Under the pieces are notes generated by a model, which saw nothing but the letters and a program-made list of their open reading frames with translations, was not told the DNA's origin and ran no database searches. This document shows positions 9,990 through 21,498 of a stretch of 64,000 nucleotides of DNA, piece after piece. Location of the stretch: positions 5,952,001-6,016,000 of the forward strand of contig CM075103.1 of assembly GCA_037576195.1 (NCBI GenBank). Direction: 5' to 3'. The stretch comes from Phytoseiulus persimilis. Taxonomy: Eukaryota > Arthropoda > Arachnida > Mesostigmata > Phytoseiidae. Within the stretch, counting starts at the first letter, position 1. Every line of letters starts with the position of its first letter. The position numbers and the translations under genes were made by a program.

Positions 9990-12900
9990 CTGTAATGGAT
10001 GAACGAGTCGTCTGGTGAATGAATGGTTAGCACCCCAACCCAGCCTCTCACGAACGGAGCAACCAACGGACGAACGAGTGAGTGTGTCGCTGGACGCGAA
10101 TAAATGTATGGATTGATGGAATCGCACGATTCCACTGGAACGGGATCCGTCAACTCGCGAGCACGTCGGCATAACAGGAAACTGCAATTAAGTCGCAGTG
10201 AGTGGAACGGCAATCACATTTCAGAGACGAGAACACACGCCGCCGCATCGGCATCGGATGAACATCCGCGCAATATTTCGACCTGTCAGTGCACAAAGTC
10301 ATCGGGGCTAGGCTCCACTGTTGAACGGTGACGATCGTTCCTCCTCCGAGCCTTCGTAGAATCCGCGTCGAGCGTTAGCTGTGCAGGAGGAGGCGGAACG
10401 CCACGGGAACTTCCAAGCGTCGTACCGTCTGGCTCAGGGTGTGAATGAAGATCCGACAAGTCCGGCTGTATTCCACTGAATTCTCAGGGAGGGAAACGGT
10501 TTTGTTCGGAACGGTGAGGGGATTCCTCCATGAGCTCTCGGAATCGCCACTCTTTGCCCGTTGATAGTCGGCTTCAGAATCGTGGCTAGACTGCCTTAGG
10601 ACGAGAACCTATACACGGGTTTCAGCTTGGACATATTGTGTCGTTTCGTTCTGAAGAGGCCGTAAATTCATCGCATTAGTTAGATTCAAATGTGAAACAC
10701 CTGCCGGTGAAGTTCCGAAGATCACACGATGGAAACGTTCGTTTGGAACATAGTTTTCTCTGGTGAATGTTACGCGCATCGGGCGCGATCGCAGACATTC
10801 GGGAGCCCTGACCAGTTTATGGGAACGGCTCGTTATCAGTTAACCCAATAAGATATTTCCTTAACTCGATTATCTGCGGAACGCACATCACGTCTCTTCA
10901 TTCCCAATCCCGTTCGAATTCATCAGATGGGGCGGTGTCGAGAATTCGAGCTCCATACGAGAACGGAATAAATGTGTGTCATTTTTCCTTGCCCCGACGA
11001 TCACCTCTGCTGCTCTGATGTCAGATTTTCGCACTCAACCAACGCTCCTGGGTTTGTTCTTCGCAAAATTCGAGCAAAGATGGGCACTCCATGCTTTTCT
11101 TTCGTGTGCATCGTGATCGATCGAGGAGAGGTCATCACTCCCGATTTCTGCAGTAATTCCGTGCGGAACATTGGAGGAAATGTGAAAAGCAGAATTCGAC
11201 TCCTTTTCCACATTTCCACTGCTTCGACTCGGTGGGGTTGGGGAGAATTCCGTTAGGTTGCTGGAATTCCAGCTCAAGATTACCCCCTTACAGCCATTAT
11301 GAATCACTAATGAACAATCACGAGCAATGACTGAGAATTTATTCCCGCTCTGAGCAAGTGAGCGCCGTCGCTCGGACTTTGTTCACGTTTTCAGCGTACT
11401 TTAGGGGCTTTCCAACTTTGTAGGACTCCCGCACGGACGCACGAGGCGTTGCGGTGCCGTCCTGAGTCTATTAGATTCTTCCACTCAGAAAATTCCGTTT
11501 TCTGCGGCGCTCGACTCCTTAATTCAGGGAATGGTACATCCGACGGTGATGACGTCAGTTTAGAGACCTTCCGAGGAAAATAATCCGCTGCTCGCCTCGA
11601 ACTTCTCAACCGGACATGACATGTGACAACAGTTGTTTCCTGTACCGAATTTTCGCGAAAATTCCAGCCTGACCTGACTTTCTGACCGGCTGACCGTCTG
11701 GATATTCTCTACGGGCTTCGATAATGCGATTCTCACTTGTTTCCGTGACACAGAAGCCAGAATACCTCCGACCGAATGAAAAGGTCGAACAAGCTCAAAT
11801 ACCGGCCAGGTCGGATGATGCCGGCGAGACCATGCGAGAAAGTTATCAACAATCGGATCCCACTGGCTAACCGGGAACTAGGATAGCCAGGTCCACTGAG
11901 AATCGGATTAATGAGCTTGTTAGCTAGTCCTGAAAAATGCTACAAAAAAATGGGACTGAGATTGTCTTCAAGGCTCCCATTCACTGGAGGAGTCCCTCGA
12001 GCTCAATAAGAGATAGCATTAGGTTTCCGCCTGGAGCCATCCGCGACGGCGTTGCTCTAAATGGTGTAGAGGGTCCCGCTGGACCCGCAGGACTTCAGGA
12101 CGTGGGTCCTTAGAGAAAAGCCGTTAGGCATTCACAGATAGTGATTTTCTCGCTCGTTCTTGTTAGGTGTAACGGAAAGTGAAACGCAAGAATGAAGTCA
12201 CGTGAGCTCAAGGAGCGGGGCTCGAGCGAGGAGGCTAGAATCAAGGTGATCAAGGTCATGGCGTGTCGCGAGTGTCTCTAGTGACGTCTGGCTTCACTCA
12301 CCCGTCAGGATTTGAGAGAAAAGTACTATACATTCCCAGGAGATGCGACTCATCTGTACAATCCGCTTCACACTCGGTCCGGGCCGGGCCGAGTCAACCT
12401 GCAATAAGAGACGCTGCACTTAGTTCACCTTCGAGTGAGTAGCCCTTCTCCAGTGCCACGCTCGGCTGCTGTCACCGACAACGACTCCCTCTCTGGTCTC
12501 CCGCAAGTCTCCACAACCGAGGTCGGAGCGCTTGTCAGCGATTCCATGTGTCGCGGTACTTCACAGCAGGACAATGAGAATTAGAGGCTGCGAGCCGAGG
12601 GCGGACCAAGCGGAATGTCGCATGCGGGACAAAAACTCTGAGCTTTTAATTCGATTAGGTCAGATCATGTCTGGCCGTAATCAGCTCTCGCGCCCGCATT
12701 GTATGGGATTACTTTATCAACGGAGGACGGGCATGTGTAGAGGAGAAAAAGTACAAACGGGGGTATCCCAATCGGTTTCACCAACCCAAACCGAAGTCGG
12801 ACGCTGTGACTGGGAGTGCTCTATGAACCAGTTGGAAAAACGAGAGCGCGACCTCGATGTTCACAACTATTCTCTCTGCCGGATCAGTAATGCTCCGTGG

Positions 12901-13257
12901 GCGAGAAAAAAATATCTCGGAAGCACAGGAGCGCGTCCGGGACTTTATCGGAGGAGGGGACTCGCCTCTTTTCCAGTCGTTTCTCATGGCCTGCGCTCTT
13001 CCAAACGACGTGGGCCTCCCGGAGTCGCACGCCTGATAACTCTGGGGGCCGACGATCGGGCGGCCACCCCTCTAGGGACAGGTCTCGCGGGTCAGCGGAT
13101 TCAGGACGTCCAAGCAGTTACATTTGGTTCCCTCTGTGCTCCGACTGGGCTGAGCGGAGTACACCACCACACGACGGTCTTCTTTTATTCAATACTCTGA
13201 TCCACGGCAGCATTGAAGATCCCTCTTTTATGGAAGGCCTCTCGGAGTCCTCGTCAG
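9990..13257. other. No recognisable gene; upstream intron or intergenic sequence of the Beat gene
   Basis: The missing first coding exon of the Beat gene should lie on the minus strand somewhere above 9989, possibly far away. I found no convincing signal-peptide exon in this stretch. Open frames at 12,532-13,200 on the plus strand overlap each other in all three frames, which points to a stop-poor GC-rich patch and not to a gene. Confidence 0.35.
11176..11217 (+). repeat. Short perfect-type hairpin (14-15 bp stem)
   Basis: GGAAATGTGAAAAG at 11,176-11,189 pairs with CTTTTCCACATTTCC at 11,203-11,217, leaving a 13-nt loop and one bulged base. The stem is too short for a canonical animal pre-miRNA. 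Confidence 0.45.
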
Positions 13258-13482
13258 CTGCCGAACGGTCTCAGTGGCGGCCTGCCGATTGGAAACTGCG
13301 AGGAGTTCATGTCGAGCGGTGGCGGTCCAGTTGGCGGATCGCACTGCGTATCTCAGACATCCTCCACTTTGTTGCTCCACTGCGGGAAGTCGAACCGACT
13401 TCCAGAGCATGGTCGCGGTGGTTCAAGTGGAACGGGCTGTTGCTCGGGAGGGGGAGGCGGTAGTGGACCGGAGCTCGGCTGA
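13258..13482 (+). CDS. Candidate terminal exon of an unrecognised Gly/Cys-rich protein
   Basis: After a plausible acceptor (GTCCTCGTCAG ending at 13,257), 74 codons run to a TGA at 13,480-13,482. The product starts LPNGLSGGLPIGNCEEF and ends with Gly-rich runs around GTGCCSGGGGGSG. Third codon positions are mostly G or C, and an AATAAA lies 165 bp downstream (13,647-13,652). I do not recognise the protein, and I could not chain an upstream exon to it in phase. The region is GC-rich and stop-poor in several frames, so a chance frame is a real alternative. Confidence 0.25.
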   Translation: MPNGLSGGLPIGNCEEFMSSGGGPVGGSHCVSQTSSTLLLHCGKSNRLPEHGRGGSSGTGCCSGGGGGSGPELG

Positions 13483-13646
13483 GGGACAACTGATTACTGG
13501 GTTTGAGCGCCGACCTCCGGTCTGACGGACCTCTATTTACGCCTCCCCTGTGTTCCGGACGGCGTCGCTCCTCGCTGCTCCAAGAGTTTTCAGCCGGGAA
13601 AGACTGATTTCCCGAGACAGAGATCGACACGAAAATTCTAGTCCTA

Positions 13647-13652
13647 AATAAA
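13647..13652 (+). promoter_or_regulatory. AATAAA polyadenylation-type signal
   Basis: This hexamer follows the candidate exon that ends at 13,482, and its only support is that position. Such hexamers also occur by chance. Confidence 0.25.
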
Positions 13653-16600
13653 TTCTCATCTTCGGTTCTGCCCGAGGGGAGAGGGATGCGGGAGAGGGGG
13701 AAAGTCATAAATTTTCAACGCGTCCGAAGACATTGTGAGGAGCGGGGAAAATGCCAGACTTCTCTGCTGGACGGAAATAGAGGAACCACGGAGGATTCAT
13801 CCACAAATGCGGACCACCACCCGGCTCACCCTCGTCACGGACACCACTTCCAACTTTGAGGCGACGCTCACAATTTCAACGCGTTCTGCGTCTTCCAACG
13901 GTTTCTTTATTCACGCCCGGCTTAGGGCCTCATAACTCCTGAGCGGCTCCCGGGCTCCCAACTTTTCGACTAAAGCCTCCAACTTCCTCCACTAAACAAT
14001 TTTGCTGACAAAAAGCGTTCTGGCGGCTTTCGCGCGGATGCGGCTTCGAATTCAACCATCCCCGCGCGTTGCCCGCGAAACTGGCAACATACACCAGCTT
14101 AGAATCCACTGATGTTCGGTTCAAGGGGAATCACTGGCAGACATGAATTATCTCTCTTCGCGACGCTCATTGAGTTCGCAATGCTCTCAAATCATACTCA
14201 CCTATACATCTGACGAGCGGAACGGGAAATGTATGCACATGATGCTGTATTGGGAGACCAACTCCTGCAATGAAATGAGGAGACTTGGGTTCATGTCCAC
14301 TCTACGTTTCATCAGTCGTACATTCTCAGCTTCGCAACCTGATCCTGTACGAGGAGTTCGCGCTCAGGAGCGCGTTGGGCATTTCACCCCCTCGCCAAGA
14401 CCAAGAACTCGCAGATCAGCCCGCGAATCCGAGTTTGGAAGATCCTACAGTCGAACATTCGTGAAATGACGAAGGGGCGCCGTTGCCGTATCGGCGCATA
14501 TCCATAAGCATGCGACAGAAAAACAATGCTATCAGATTTTGACTGACTGAACAAGAATGAGATTATTCCGAAAACTAGATCGGTCATATGTTCCAGTTGA
14601 TCTCTCATCTCGCATTGACGATCTCTCGCCAGAATTCAAGTCGATCAGTCATTCGCGATATCACGACAGCTAGCTCGCGCTGAATTTCAGAGATCTGGCT
14701 TCATCCGTTCCGGGATTTCTTGAGCGGGGTTCTGAGGGCTGTTGGAAATAAAGGCTGGATAGACTGCGATCCGTCTGGAACGATCTCTCGATGAGTATCC
14801 GATAAAGCGAGTTCGAAAAGGAGATGATTATGGCTGTCGGAAAGTTCCTCGATTCTTCCAGAATACGGAAGTCTTCCTGGGAATCGATCAGAGGTGTCGA
14901 ATTACCCCAGCGGAGTCACCATGGCAGGCACTGGTACTCTCCCTGTAGAACTTGCTTCCATTGTGCACAAGTTAGTTCAACAATGAGTTTGCTGCTTTCC
15001 CGCTGCTTGATGCTTGCTCGGTTTCTCGCTCACCCGAAAGCCATTTGTGACGCTCGCACTAATAATGGAGACGTGCCGAAACTTTGGTGCTGTTTCTCGT
15101 TCAGCTCTTTTTTGGAAAGTTTCGCGAGGTTCACTAGCTACAGCAACGCCGCGCATATTCGCAACCTGTAGTTGCGCCGATGGCTTCGCGGAATGGATCT
15201 GCACGAGTTGAGATGCCGCTTCCAAGATGCGACACCGAGCTTGGGATGATGACCTCGAACTTTACGCGCTGGCCCAAACGCCCTTCAAACTAAGAGATGG
15301 AATTCTACCAAGCCCCCGTGACGCCGGAACTCGAACGTGACAAAAACCATTTGGGGCAATCGTAGAACGCGGTGAAACTTCATGATCTTTCATGTAGGGA
15401 TCGCTCTTCCGGTAACAAAAGGAACGTCAGCGACCGGACCCTATTCGAAGCACGATTGGCCTGCGGGAGCAGCTGATTCCGAACCGGTTTGCCTTCTCAT
15501 GCGGGTTGACGATTTGTCCGCGATATCAGAACACGTGCGCATGCATTCAGGTTGCTTTATTCGTGGAGCTGGCTTAGAGTTATTAGTTTAATGCATTCCC
15601 GTTTGAAGATGACGCCCGAATAGTATGAAGCTCGCAATCCATTGATAGAGCGGATCTGTCTTGGCAAACGAGCTCTCGTTAATAATCAGCAGCCGCTTAT
15701 CGGTCAAAACGGATACCGATCGACTGGGGGTGGCGTTACATCGCCGCAGCGGGCAATGCGTGGTATCGTCACGCTTGCATGTCAAGGCCCTGAACTCGCA
15801 CCTCGAGGGGGAGCTCGTTTGCGTACGGTACAGCGTGCCCCGGGCATTTCGAAACGCTGTATTTGCGGAAGTTGAGCAAACCGTTCCGACATTGGCGTTT
15901 AGTGTGATTTTTCCCGCCTGAGTCTTCATCGCAGGAAGTTCCCCCGATCCCACAGACTTTCTAGGAGTGCTGAGGAAGACGCGTAGAGTGCAGGATAATG
16001 GGAGAGGGTGAAGAGGCGGACGGGGGAAGGAGCTGGGGACGAAAGAACGTTGGGGAGCTAGATGGAAGAAGGGGCGAACGACGAGGAAAGACGGAGGGAT
16101 GACGCGGTGAGATGGGGAGGGACAACATAAGAAAGGAGTGGAGATAGAGAACAATTAGGGTCGACTAAAATAGGGGAGAAGGGGTGGAGCAAGAAGAAGC
16201 ATCGCAACGAAGAACGTGGAAGAGAGCGGGGAGGATCGGAAATGGCACGTATAACAGTCCTTCCAAACGGTGGAAACGTGCCCAACTGTCGATCTGCTCC
16301 GAGGCGCTGGCTATCGAATTACACATCGGAATTGTTGTCAATCATTGCCCACCATAAACAGAGCAATACAGTGGGGGGAGCGAGGGCCGATCCTTGAGGG
16401 GCAGATCGCACATCGAACTTCGATGATTGATGGTAACACTTTGATATCTGTCTGTTCTGAACGGTCATCGACTGCGTTTGATACGATGATTGTCAGATTT
16501 TTTCATGGTGACTCCAAAATGCATTCTGGGGATCTGCGTCGCAGGTTCGGGCTGCAGAGCCCAATAATTCAATGCTTCGAATTTCGACCAGCTCTGACCA

Positions 16601-19600
16601 CGATGCGCTGTGATGAGAGTGAGTCGTCTTCTGCTGCATGAGCAGACCTCGTTACGGACGAATGAGTTATTATACCGGAAAGTTTAGGCTCTCCATACCC
16701 GCTTCATTAATCTAAGAGTCCCGGTTCACTTTTATCAGAGCCCAGGAAACACCAAAGAGGCTGGTTTCCAGCTCGCCCACAGCCCATATGAGCCCTCCAC
16801 TGGCTCGTAACACGGAACAAACTATGACTCCTTGCCGTGATGAGCTGAAACATTGAATCGATTCCTCCTACCGAGAGACATTCTGCTGGTTCGGGCGTTC
16901 GAAGATTCCGAATCGGGAGGATTGAGTCGCAGCTCGGATTCTTGGAGGTCTCGTCGGCAGAGAGGAAAATTTGTCCGACGGAGGCGTCTATGACCACCCC
17001 CGACTCCGCCGAAGTCATCTATGAACATATTTATCTTTCTCACACGATGAATATTTATGCCGATCACCTCGCTGATCATCCCCTTATGAGGCGCGTTGAC
17101 GTCCGCCTCAATGGTTGCACCGTGATCAGTGACAGCCGACCTGTCGTCGAGCCCAACAATGACACGGTCCATTCATTCTTCTCCTCAGCGCCGACTTCGA
17201 ACACGGAATTCCACGCAACACTGTCAAGCTCGACATCTTGTTCTTGCTTGACAAGCGTGTCAGCCTTCGCGGCTGCTTGCAGCGGGGACATCTTCGTCGA
17301 GTTCAGTGTCTCCGAGGCTCCCGTCTGACCTCCTCGCTGTCGCAGGGATGAAAACAGACAAATGGAGAGTCATCACACCGAGCGGTCCGCCCGGGCAGTT
17401 TACCCGACGCGACTGGTGCGATTCTTGGTCTTCACTTCTCAAATCCGAAGAGGCATCTAATGAATCGACTGGATTGTCCACAGATTGTTCCAGGCCGCAA
17501 TCCGGTACTAAGAGCGAGTCAGCATCAGACGTGAGAGATGGCGAACGCGTTTCACGGCCTCGGAGCGGGGATCACTGCGAGGAGTTCGGAGGAGCCACAC
17601 ACAAATCGTGATTCCGGAGCCAACGACCGCAAGCAAGGCGGGAGAGATCAGCAGAAAAGAAAAGACATGAACAGGCACAAGGACAATGGCTCTTTTACGG
17701 CGGTGTTCCGGCAGGAGGCTTTAGCGCTGGCCTTGAAACCCAACGACCAGGATCCGAGGACCTGCACCCGTTGCCAGTCTCCCTCTCCCTCTCATTTTTC
17801 CTTCTCTCAGAAGATTTGAGATCCTTATCGGCATCCAAGACAGATGCCGTGGGCGTGGCGCGAACAACAGATGAGCTTTTCTGAAAATGAGCTTCTTAGG
17901 CCTCGCCGCGAGCGCTCTCGGGGGCCCCGCTGGGAACGCGGAAACCCAAGGACTCGTGGGACTCTCGTAGAGCGGAGAAGATCGAGGCGAATGACTCGTC
18001 GAAAATTCGGTATCAGGATCGAGATGTCAACCGGGGGCGATATGAGTCATTTTGTTTCCAAACAATCAATGGGGATTCTGTTGGCTCGCGGTCGATTACA
18101 ACACAGGCTCCACGATTCAGCAGAGATACGAATCAGATGCTCTCGATCGAAGACAGTCCTTGCGACGGATCGATTTCGCGTCAAGTTTTGATCAGGCTGC
18201 GCCCCACAAGTGCTGAAATTCGCACGATGCATGATTGAAGCTGCGGCGGCACGACTAAACCAGAGGACAACGGTCGCTCTGTTGTTCCGAACTTCCGACG
18301 AACATTCGATTCGTGTCTCTCGTCTTCAAGTGAGATTGATGCCGTTTGATATGAATCGAGCAGTGATCTGATCGAAGTCGAGGAATGAGTCGTCCGCCAG
18401 GATTTGCTGCGATTGGTTCCCGGCCCCGCGAGGGCAACTGACCCAGCTCGAGAACCAGGATCCAGACCCTGTGAACGACTAGACCGTGACTACGGTGGCG
18501 GGAGCCGTATTTCGTTGCCAAACCGCACGGATGCTGTTCTTTGAGCCGGGATGTACACGTGCTTTGACGGAAATCGTTGAGAGCGCTGTTTTTGAGGTTA
18601 CGAGTGCCGGAACGCGTGCCAGTCCAGGGACAAGTATGTTAGCTTAGCGAGACGGCTCGCCGGCTCGCAAACAAACAATACACGCGGGGCTTTGGACGCT
18701 GAATCGGAACAAGGCTTCTCCCTCGCGAGTTCATCTTCTCCGGGAGTTTGAACCCGGACGGATTCCCGTCGAACTCGACAATCGATACCGAGCTCTGAAT
18801 GCGGGAATCAGTTTTCTGTCCGGGCTGTCCCGAGCATCGGAACCGGCGTTGATCAGAACTTGGCACCAACTGAGATGGAGTTCGCTTCATAGGTCCACTC
18901 GGATGATCCGCCAGCCATCGGCGCAACCGGAAAGGTCGCGCGGTGGGCAGATCGAGCGGATTCGGCGATACCAGTTTCTCGGAGTCATCGTTAATTCGAG
19001 CCGCGAGTCGAAGATGAGCCAATTGCGGCAGGCGGTACGAGCAGCGTGGCCTATCGGTCACGTTAGCTGCGACCGACTAAGCTCGTAAACATCAGTACGA
19101 GGACACCGCCTTGCGGTGATGTCTGTCGCTGTCTGCGAACGAAGTCAACTCGTCCGCGACCTCCTGTTCGCGAATATCAAGACAGTGCTCGCTGATCGGC
19201 CTCGCGGAATTTATGCACTCGGACGTGTCGCGTACCATGTTTCGCACCGAGTTTCGCTCGCAATTACGAGAGTGAGGCGGCATTCATTGTTGTTGAGACC
19301 TCGTTGCCAGTTCGACAGCGCGAAGCCCTTCTCAGTCGTTTGATTTGATGGACTAACTCGAGTCGACGGACGGAAGCCATGAGCAGGCTTGAGAGAAAAA
19401 AACGGAGACGCGCTCGATTCTCGACCTGACTGGAGAAAACGCCGTCGGCGGCCCGGCCGCCATCGTTCGAGCCGGAGCAGCCGAGATCGATAAGCGGACT
19501 TCATGAGGATGGATGACGTTCTGCTTTTATTCAACTCCTCCTGGGGGAACAACCCTGGTTTAGGATGTCAAGGATCTGGAGAGGCTCGACTCTTAGCAAC

Positions 19601-19805
19601 TCATTCTTTTCCCGAGACAACTTCGTTCCGAGAGAGGTTCGGAGCGGCTCTGCAAGTGATTCGTTCTCCTCCAATTAGGCTTCAGGATAAGCTGCTACCG
19701 GTCGATGCCTGAACACTCGGCACAAACTTCGAAGCTGACTACGAGAGCCTCATCGACTTCGGTGGCTTCAAAAACTCAGTGAGCAATGCGCGCGGACCAC
19801 GGGTC
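13653..19805. other. No recognisable gene
   Basis: I see scattered open frames of up to about 150 codons on both strands, none with a domain I know. The most protein-like is a plus-strand frame at 16,942-17,328 (128 codons, includes HTMNIYADHLADHPLMRR), but nothing around it supports a gene model. One motif resembling a reverse transcriptase (RRYQFLGVIV) at about 18,970-19,000 is discussed under rejected items. Confidence 0.35.
15970..16240 (+). repeat. Purine-rich low-complexity tract
   Basis: About 270 bp is dominated by G and A on the plus strand (blocks such as GGGAGAGGGTGAAGAGGCGG). It creates a long Pro/Ser/Phe-rich frame on the minus strand, which I treat as an artefact of composition. 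Confidence 0.6.
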
Positions 19806-19811
19806 GCGGAT

Positions 19812-19872
19812 ACCTTGCGGATACCGGGTCTGACACCCGGGTTCGGAACCGGGTATCAGACCCGGTTCTGCA
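19812..19872. repeat. Nested palindrome made of CCGGGT units
   Basis: ACCGGGTCTGA and its exact reverse complement TCAGACCCGGT bracket an inner inverted pair ACCCGG/CCGGGT. The same stretch can be read as four imperfect tandem units of 12-13 bp, each beginning (A)CCGGGT or CCCGG. The whole segment is close to its own reverse complement over about 49 bp. No coding role is apparent. Confidence 0.7.
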
Positions 19873-19945
19873 ACTCCTAGTGCGGACCAGCTCTTCATCA
19901 GCAACCGCCGCCGTTCATGGCTCCCGCGATTGTTTTCGGTCCCTT

Positions 19946-19964
19946 CCCCCCCCCCCCCCCCCCC
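19946..19964 (+). repeat. Poly-C run of 19, followed by a CT microsatellite
   Basis: Nineteen consecutive C residues are present, and a short (CT)n tract follows at about 19,984-20,000. In the minus-strand frame this gives a poly-Gly run that should not be read as protein. Confidence 0.85.
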
Positions 19965-20298
19965 ACTTCTGTCCTCCTCTGCCTCTCTCTCTCTCTCTTT
20001 CCATGCAAACCGAGAGAGGGATACGGCGACGGAAAGCAGGCGTTCTCCTGATCTGAGCATGGCGTGCGCGGTCCAGTTTGCGAGGGCGGATGTGGCCGGC
20101 AGGGAACGACCTCCCCAGGTGGTTCGGTCGCCGTCAGTAACGAGTTTTCGTTTGTCAACACTGCTCTGACGTTTCACAAAGTGTTGCCACAACATTTCAA
20201 AAGATTGTGTGCTCAACAGGGCCGCGTGCGTTTCCGTGGCGACCACGGGCTCGGATCGAGCCCTCTGTCTAGCTGCCCGTCTGGCCGTGCTTTCCGTA

Positions 20299-20582
20299 TG
20301 CATCGTGCGGTGCTGTTGCTGCTAACAGTAATAAATTACTCTTCGAGAGCTGCCCGCAACCTTCACTTTCGTTCTCACGCCGGGAAAGTTCCGCGCGAAA
20401 AAGTGAACGAGATCCCTTCGACAGTTCTTTCTTATAAGTCTCCTGATATGCTGCGCAACGGACACTGTACAGCTAGTGTATCAGCCTCTAGGCACGGCTT
20501 CGCGCTTTCGATTTCGCGGCTGATTGTTGAGAATTCTCCTCGAATCCGCAACGATCGGGGAATGCTTGAAAGATTCGTCTGA
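20299..20582 (+). CDS. Candidate small secreted protein or first exon, unrecognised
   Basis: An ATG at 20,299 opens a 94-codon frame whose start, MHRAVLLLLTVINYSSRA, looks like a signal peptide (basic residue, hydrophobic core, small residues before a likely cleavage site). The rest is basic and Ser-rich and ends at a TGA at 20,580-20,582. The open frame also extends upstream of the ATG. I recognise no family. It might be the first exon of a gene continuing into the 20,683-21,498 frame, but I could not show a splice junction. Confidence 0.22.
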
Positions 20583-20682
20583 TTTCCGCTGGCGCGAGTC
20601 GATCCCAGCCTCAGACCGGTACAGTTGGTCGCGCAAACGAATTGCTCCGTTCGCGCGGAATCTCCGATGAGATCTCCATGCA

Positions 20683-21498
20683 GTGAGACCGAAATTCCTC
20701 GGGTTCTGGCGTCGCACAAGCTACGTGAAACCCGAGTATTTCCGTCTGGGAACTCCCAACTCGATGAGGGTGACATCGAACTCGGTGTGCCTCCGCGCGA
20801 ACGGATCCGAATCTCAACGCCGAGCGCTGAATCGTTCGCGGGTCATCGAGTGCAGCATCTCAAGCGCTGAATCGGAAACCACAATCTCAATCGATGAGAT
20901 CAATTTCTCGCGTACTCCTGCTCCTTCCACTCGGACAAGAATACGAGGCTCGAGTGATTCTGGTCAGAAAATGCTGCTTCCGAGTTGGGCGATAGACTGC
21001 CTGAACTCGAGCTCCACCATTCTCGGAGTTCAACCCGCGGAGCACTCAAGTTCTGATCCTGCTCCTTTACAATATCAGCTTCTTCACACATCTTCACACG
21101 CATATGCGTTGGGCTCCGGGGGAAATCTCAACCTCCGACTTGATGGACATTCCCAAGACAACGGTATCTACCTGACTCGTTTCGGATACTCTTGGCAATA
21201 TTTACGCTATTCGACAGCTGCTCCAGGTGAAGAGGGAGTGCTGGCTGAAGATCATGAGCTCGCCGTCACATGTGTCACCGCTTCTAATGCAGATCCGCTT
21301 CTCGAAACTAAGGCCGCATCAGGATGTCAAGCCCCGCACCGGGCTACACGAGAGTTTCGCAGAAAACTCTCCTTTCCCTTTCTTACCTCCTCCGGTATTG
21401 AGCCTCGCCAGGTCGAGGAGGCCTTCCTTACCTCAGACGATACTACAACAAGAAAGGAGTCAGAGCCCACGAAACGATCCCCCGTCGTTGATTATTGA
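20683..21498 (+). CDS. Long unrecognised open frame (about 271 codons)
   Basis: A frame of at least 271 codons runs to a TGA at 21,496-21,498 without interruption. By the simple 3-in-64 stop expectation such a length should be rare in 64 kb of random sequence. The product is Ser/Thr-rich and has no domain, signal peptide or membrane span that I recognise; the first in-frame start would be a GTG, so it would have to be an exon. Codon third positions show only a mild G/C excess. It could still be a chance frame. Confidence 0.25.
   Translation: MRPKFLGFWRRTSYVKPEYFRLGTPNSMRVTSNSVCLRANGSESQRRALNRSRVIECSISSAESETTISIDEINFSRTPAPSTRTRIRGSSDSGQKMLLPSWAIDCLNSSSTILGVQPAEHSSSDPAPLQYQLLHTSSHAYALGSGGNLNLRLDGHSQDNGIYLTRFGYSWQYLRYSTAAPGEEGVLAEDHELAVTCVTASNADPLLETKAASGCQAPHRATREFRRKLSFPFLTSSGIEPRQVEEAFLTSDDTTTRKESEPTKRSPVVDY

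Noticed and set aside
12532-13200. 222-codon plus-strand frame overlapping a 188-codon frame
   Set aside because: Mutually overlapping frames without domains or consistent codon bias; a GC-rich, stop-poor patch explains them.
15588-16154. 188-codon minus-strand Pro/Ser/Phe-rich frame with hydrophobic start
   Set aside because: Produced by the purine-rich tract on the other strand; composition only.
18648-19088. Reverse-transcriptase-like motif RRYQFLGVIVNSS in a 147-codon plus-strand frame (LINE fragment?)
   Set aside because: Only one short motif matches; the upstream part of the frame lacks the catalytic YxDD-type motif and other conserved blocks. Chance resemblance is likely.
19776-20303. 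175-codon minus-strand frame with a poly-Gly run
   Set aside because: The Gly run is the C19 homopolymer and the frame crosses the palindrome; no domain.
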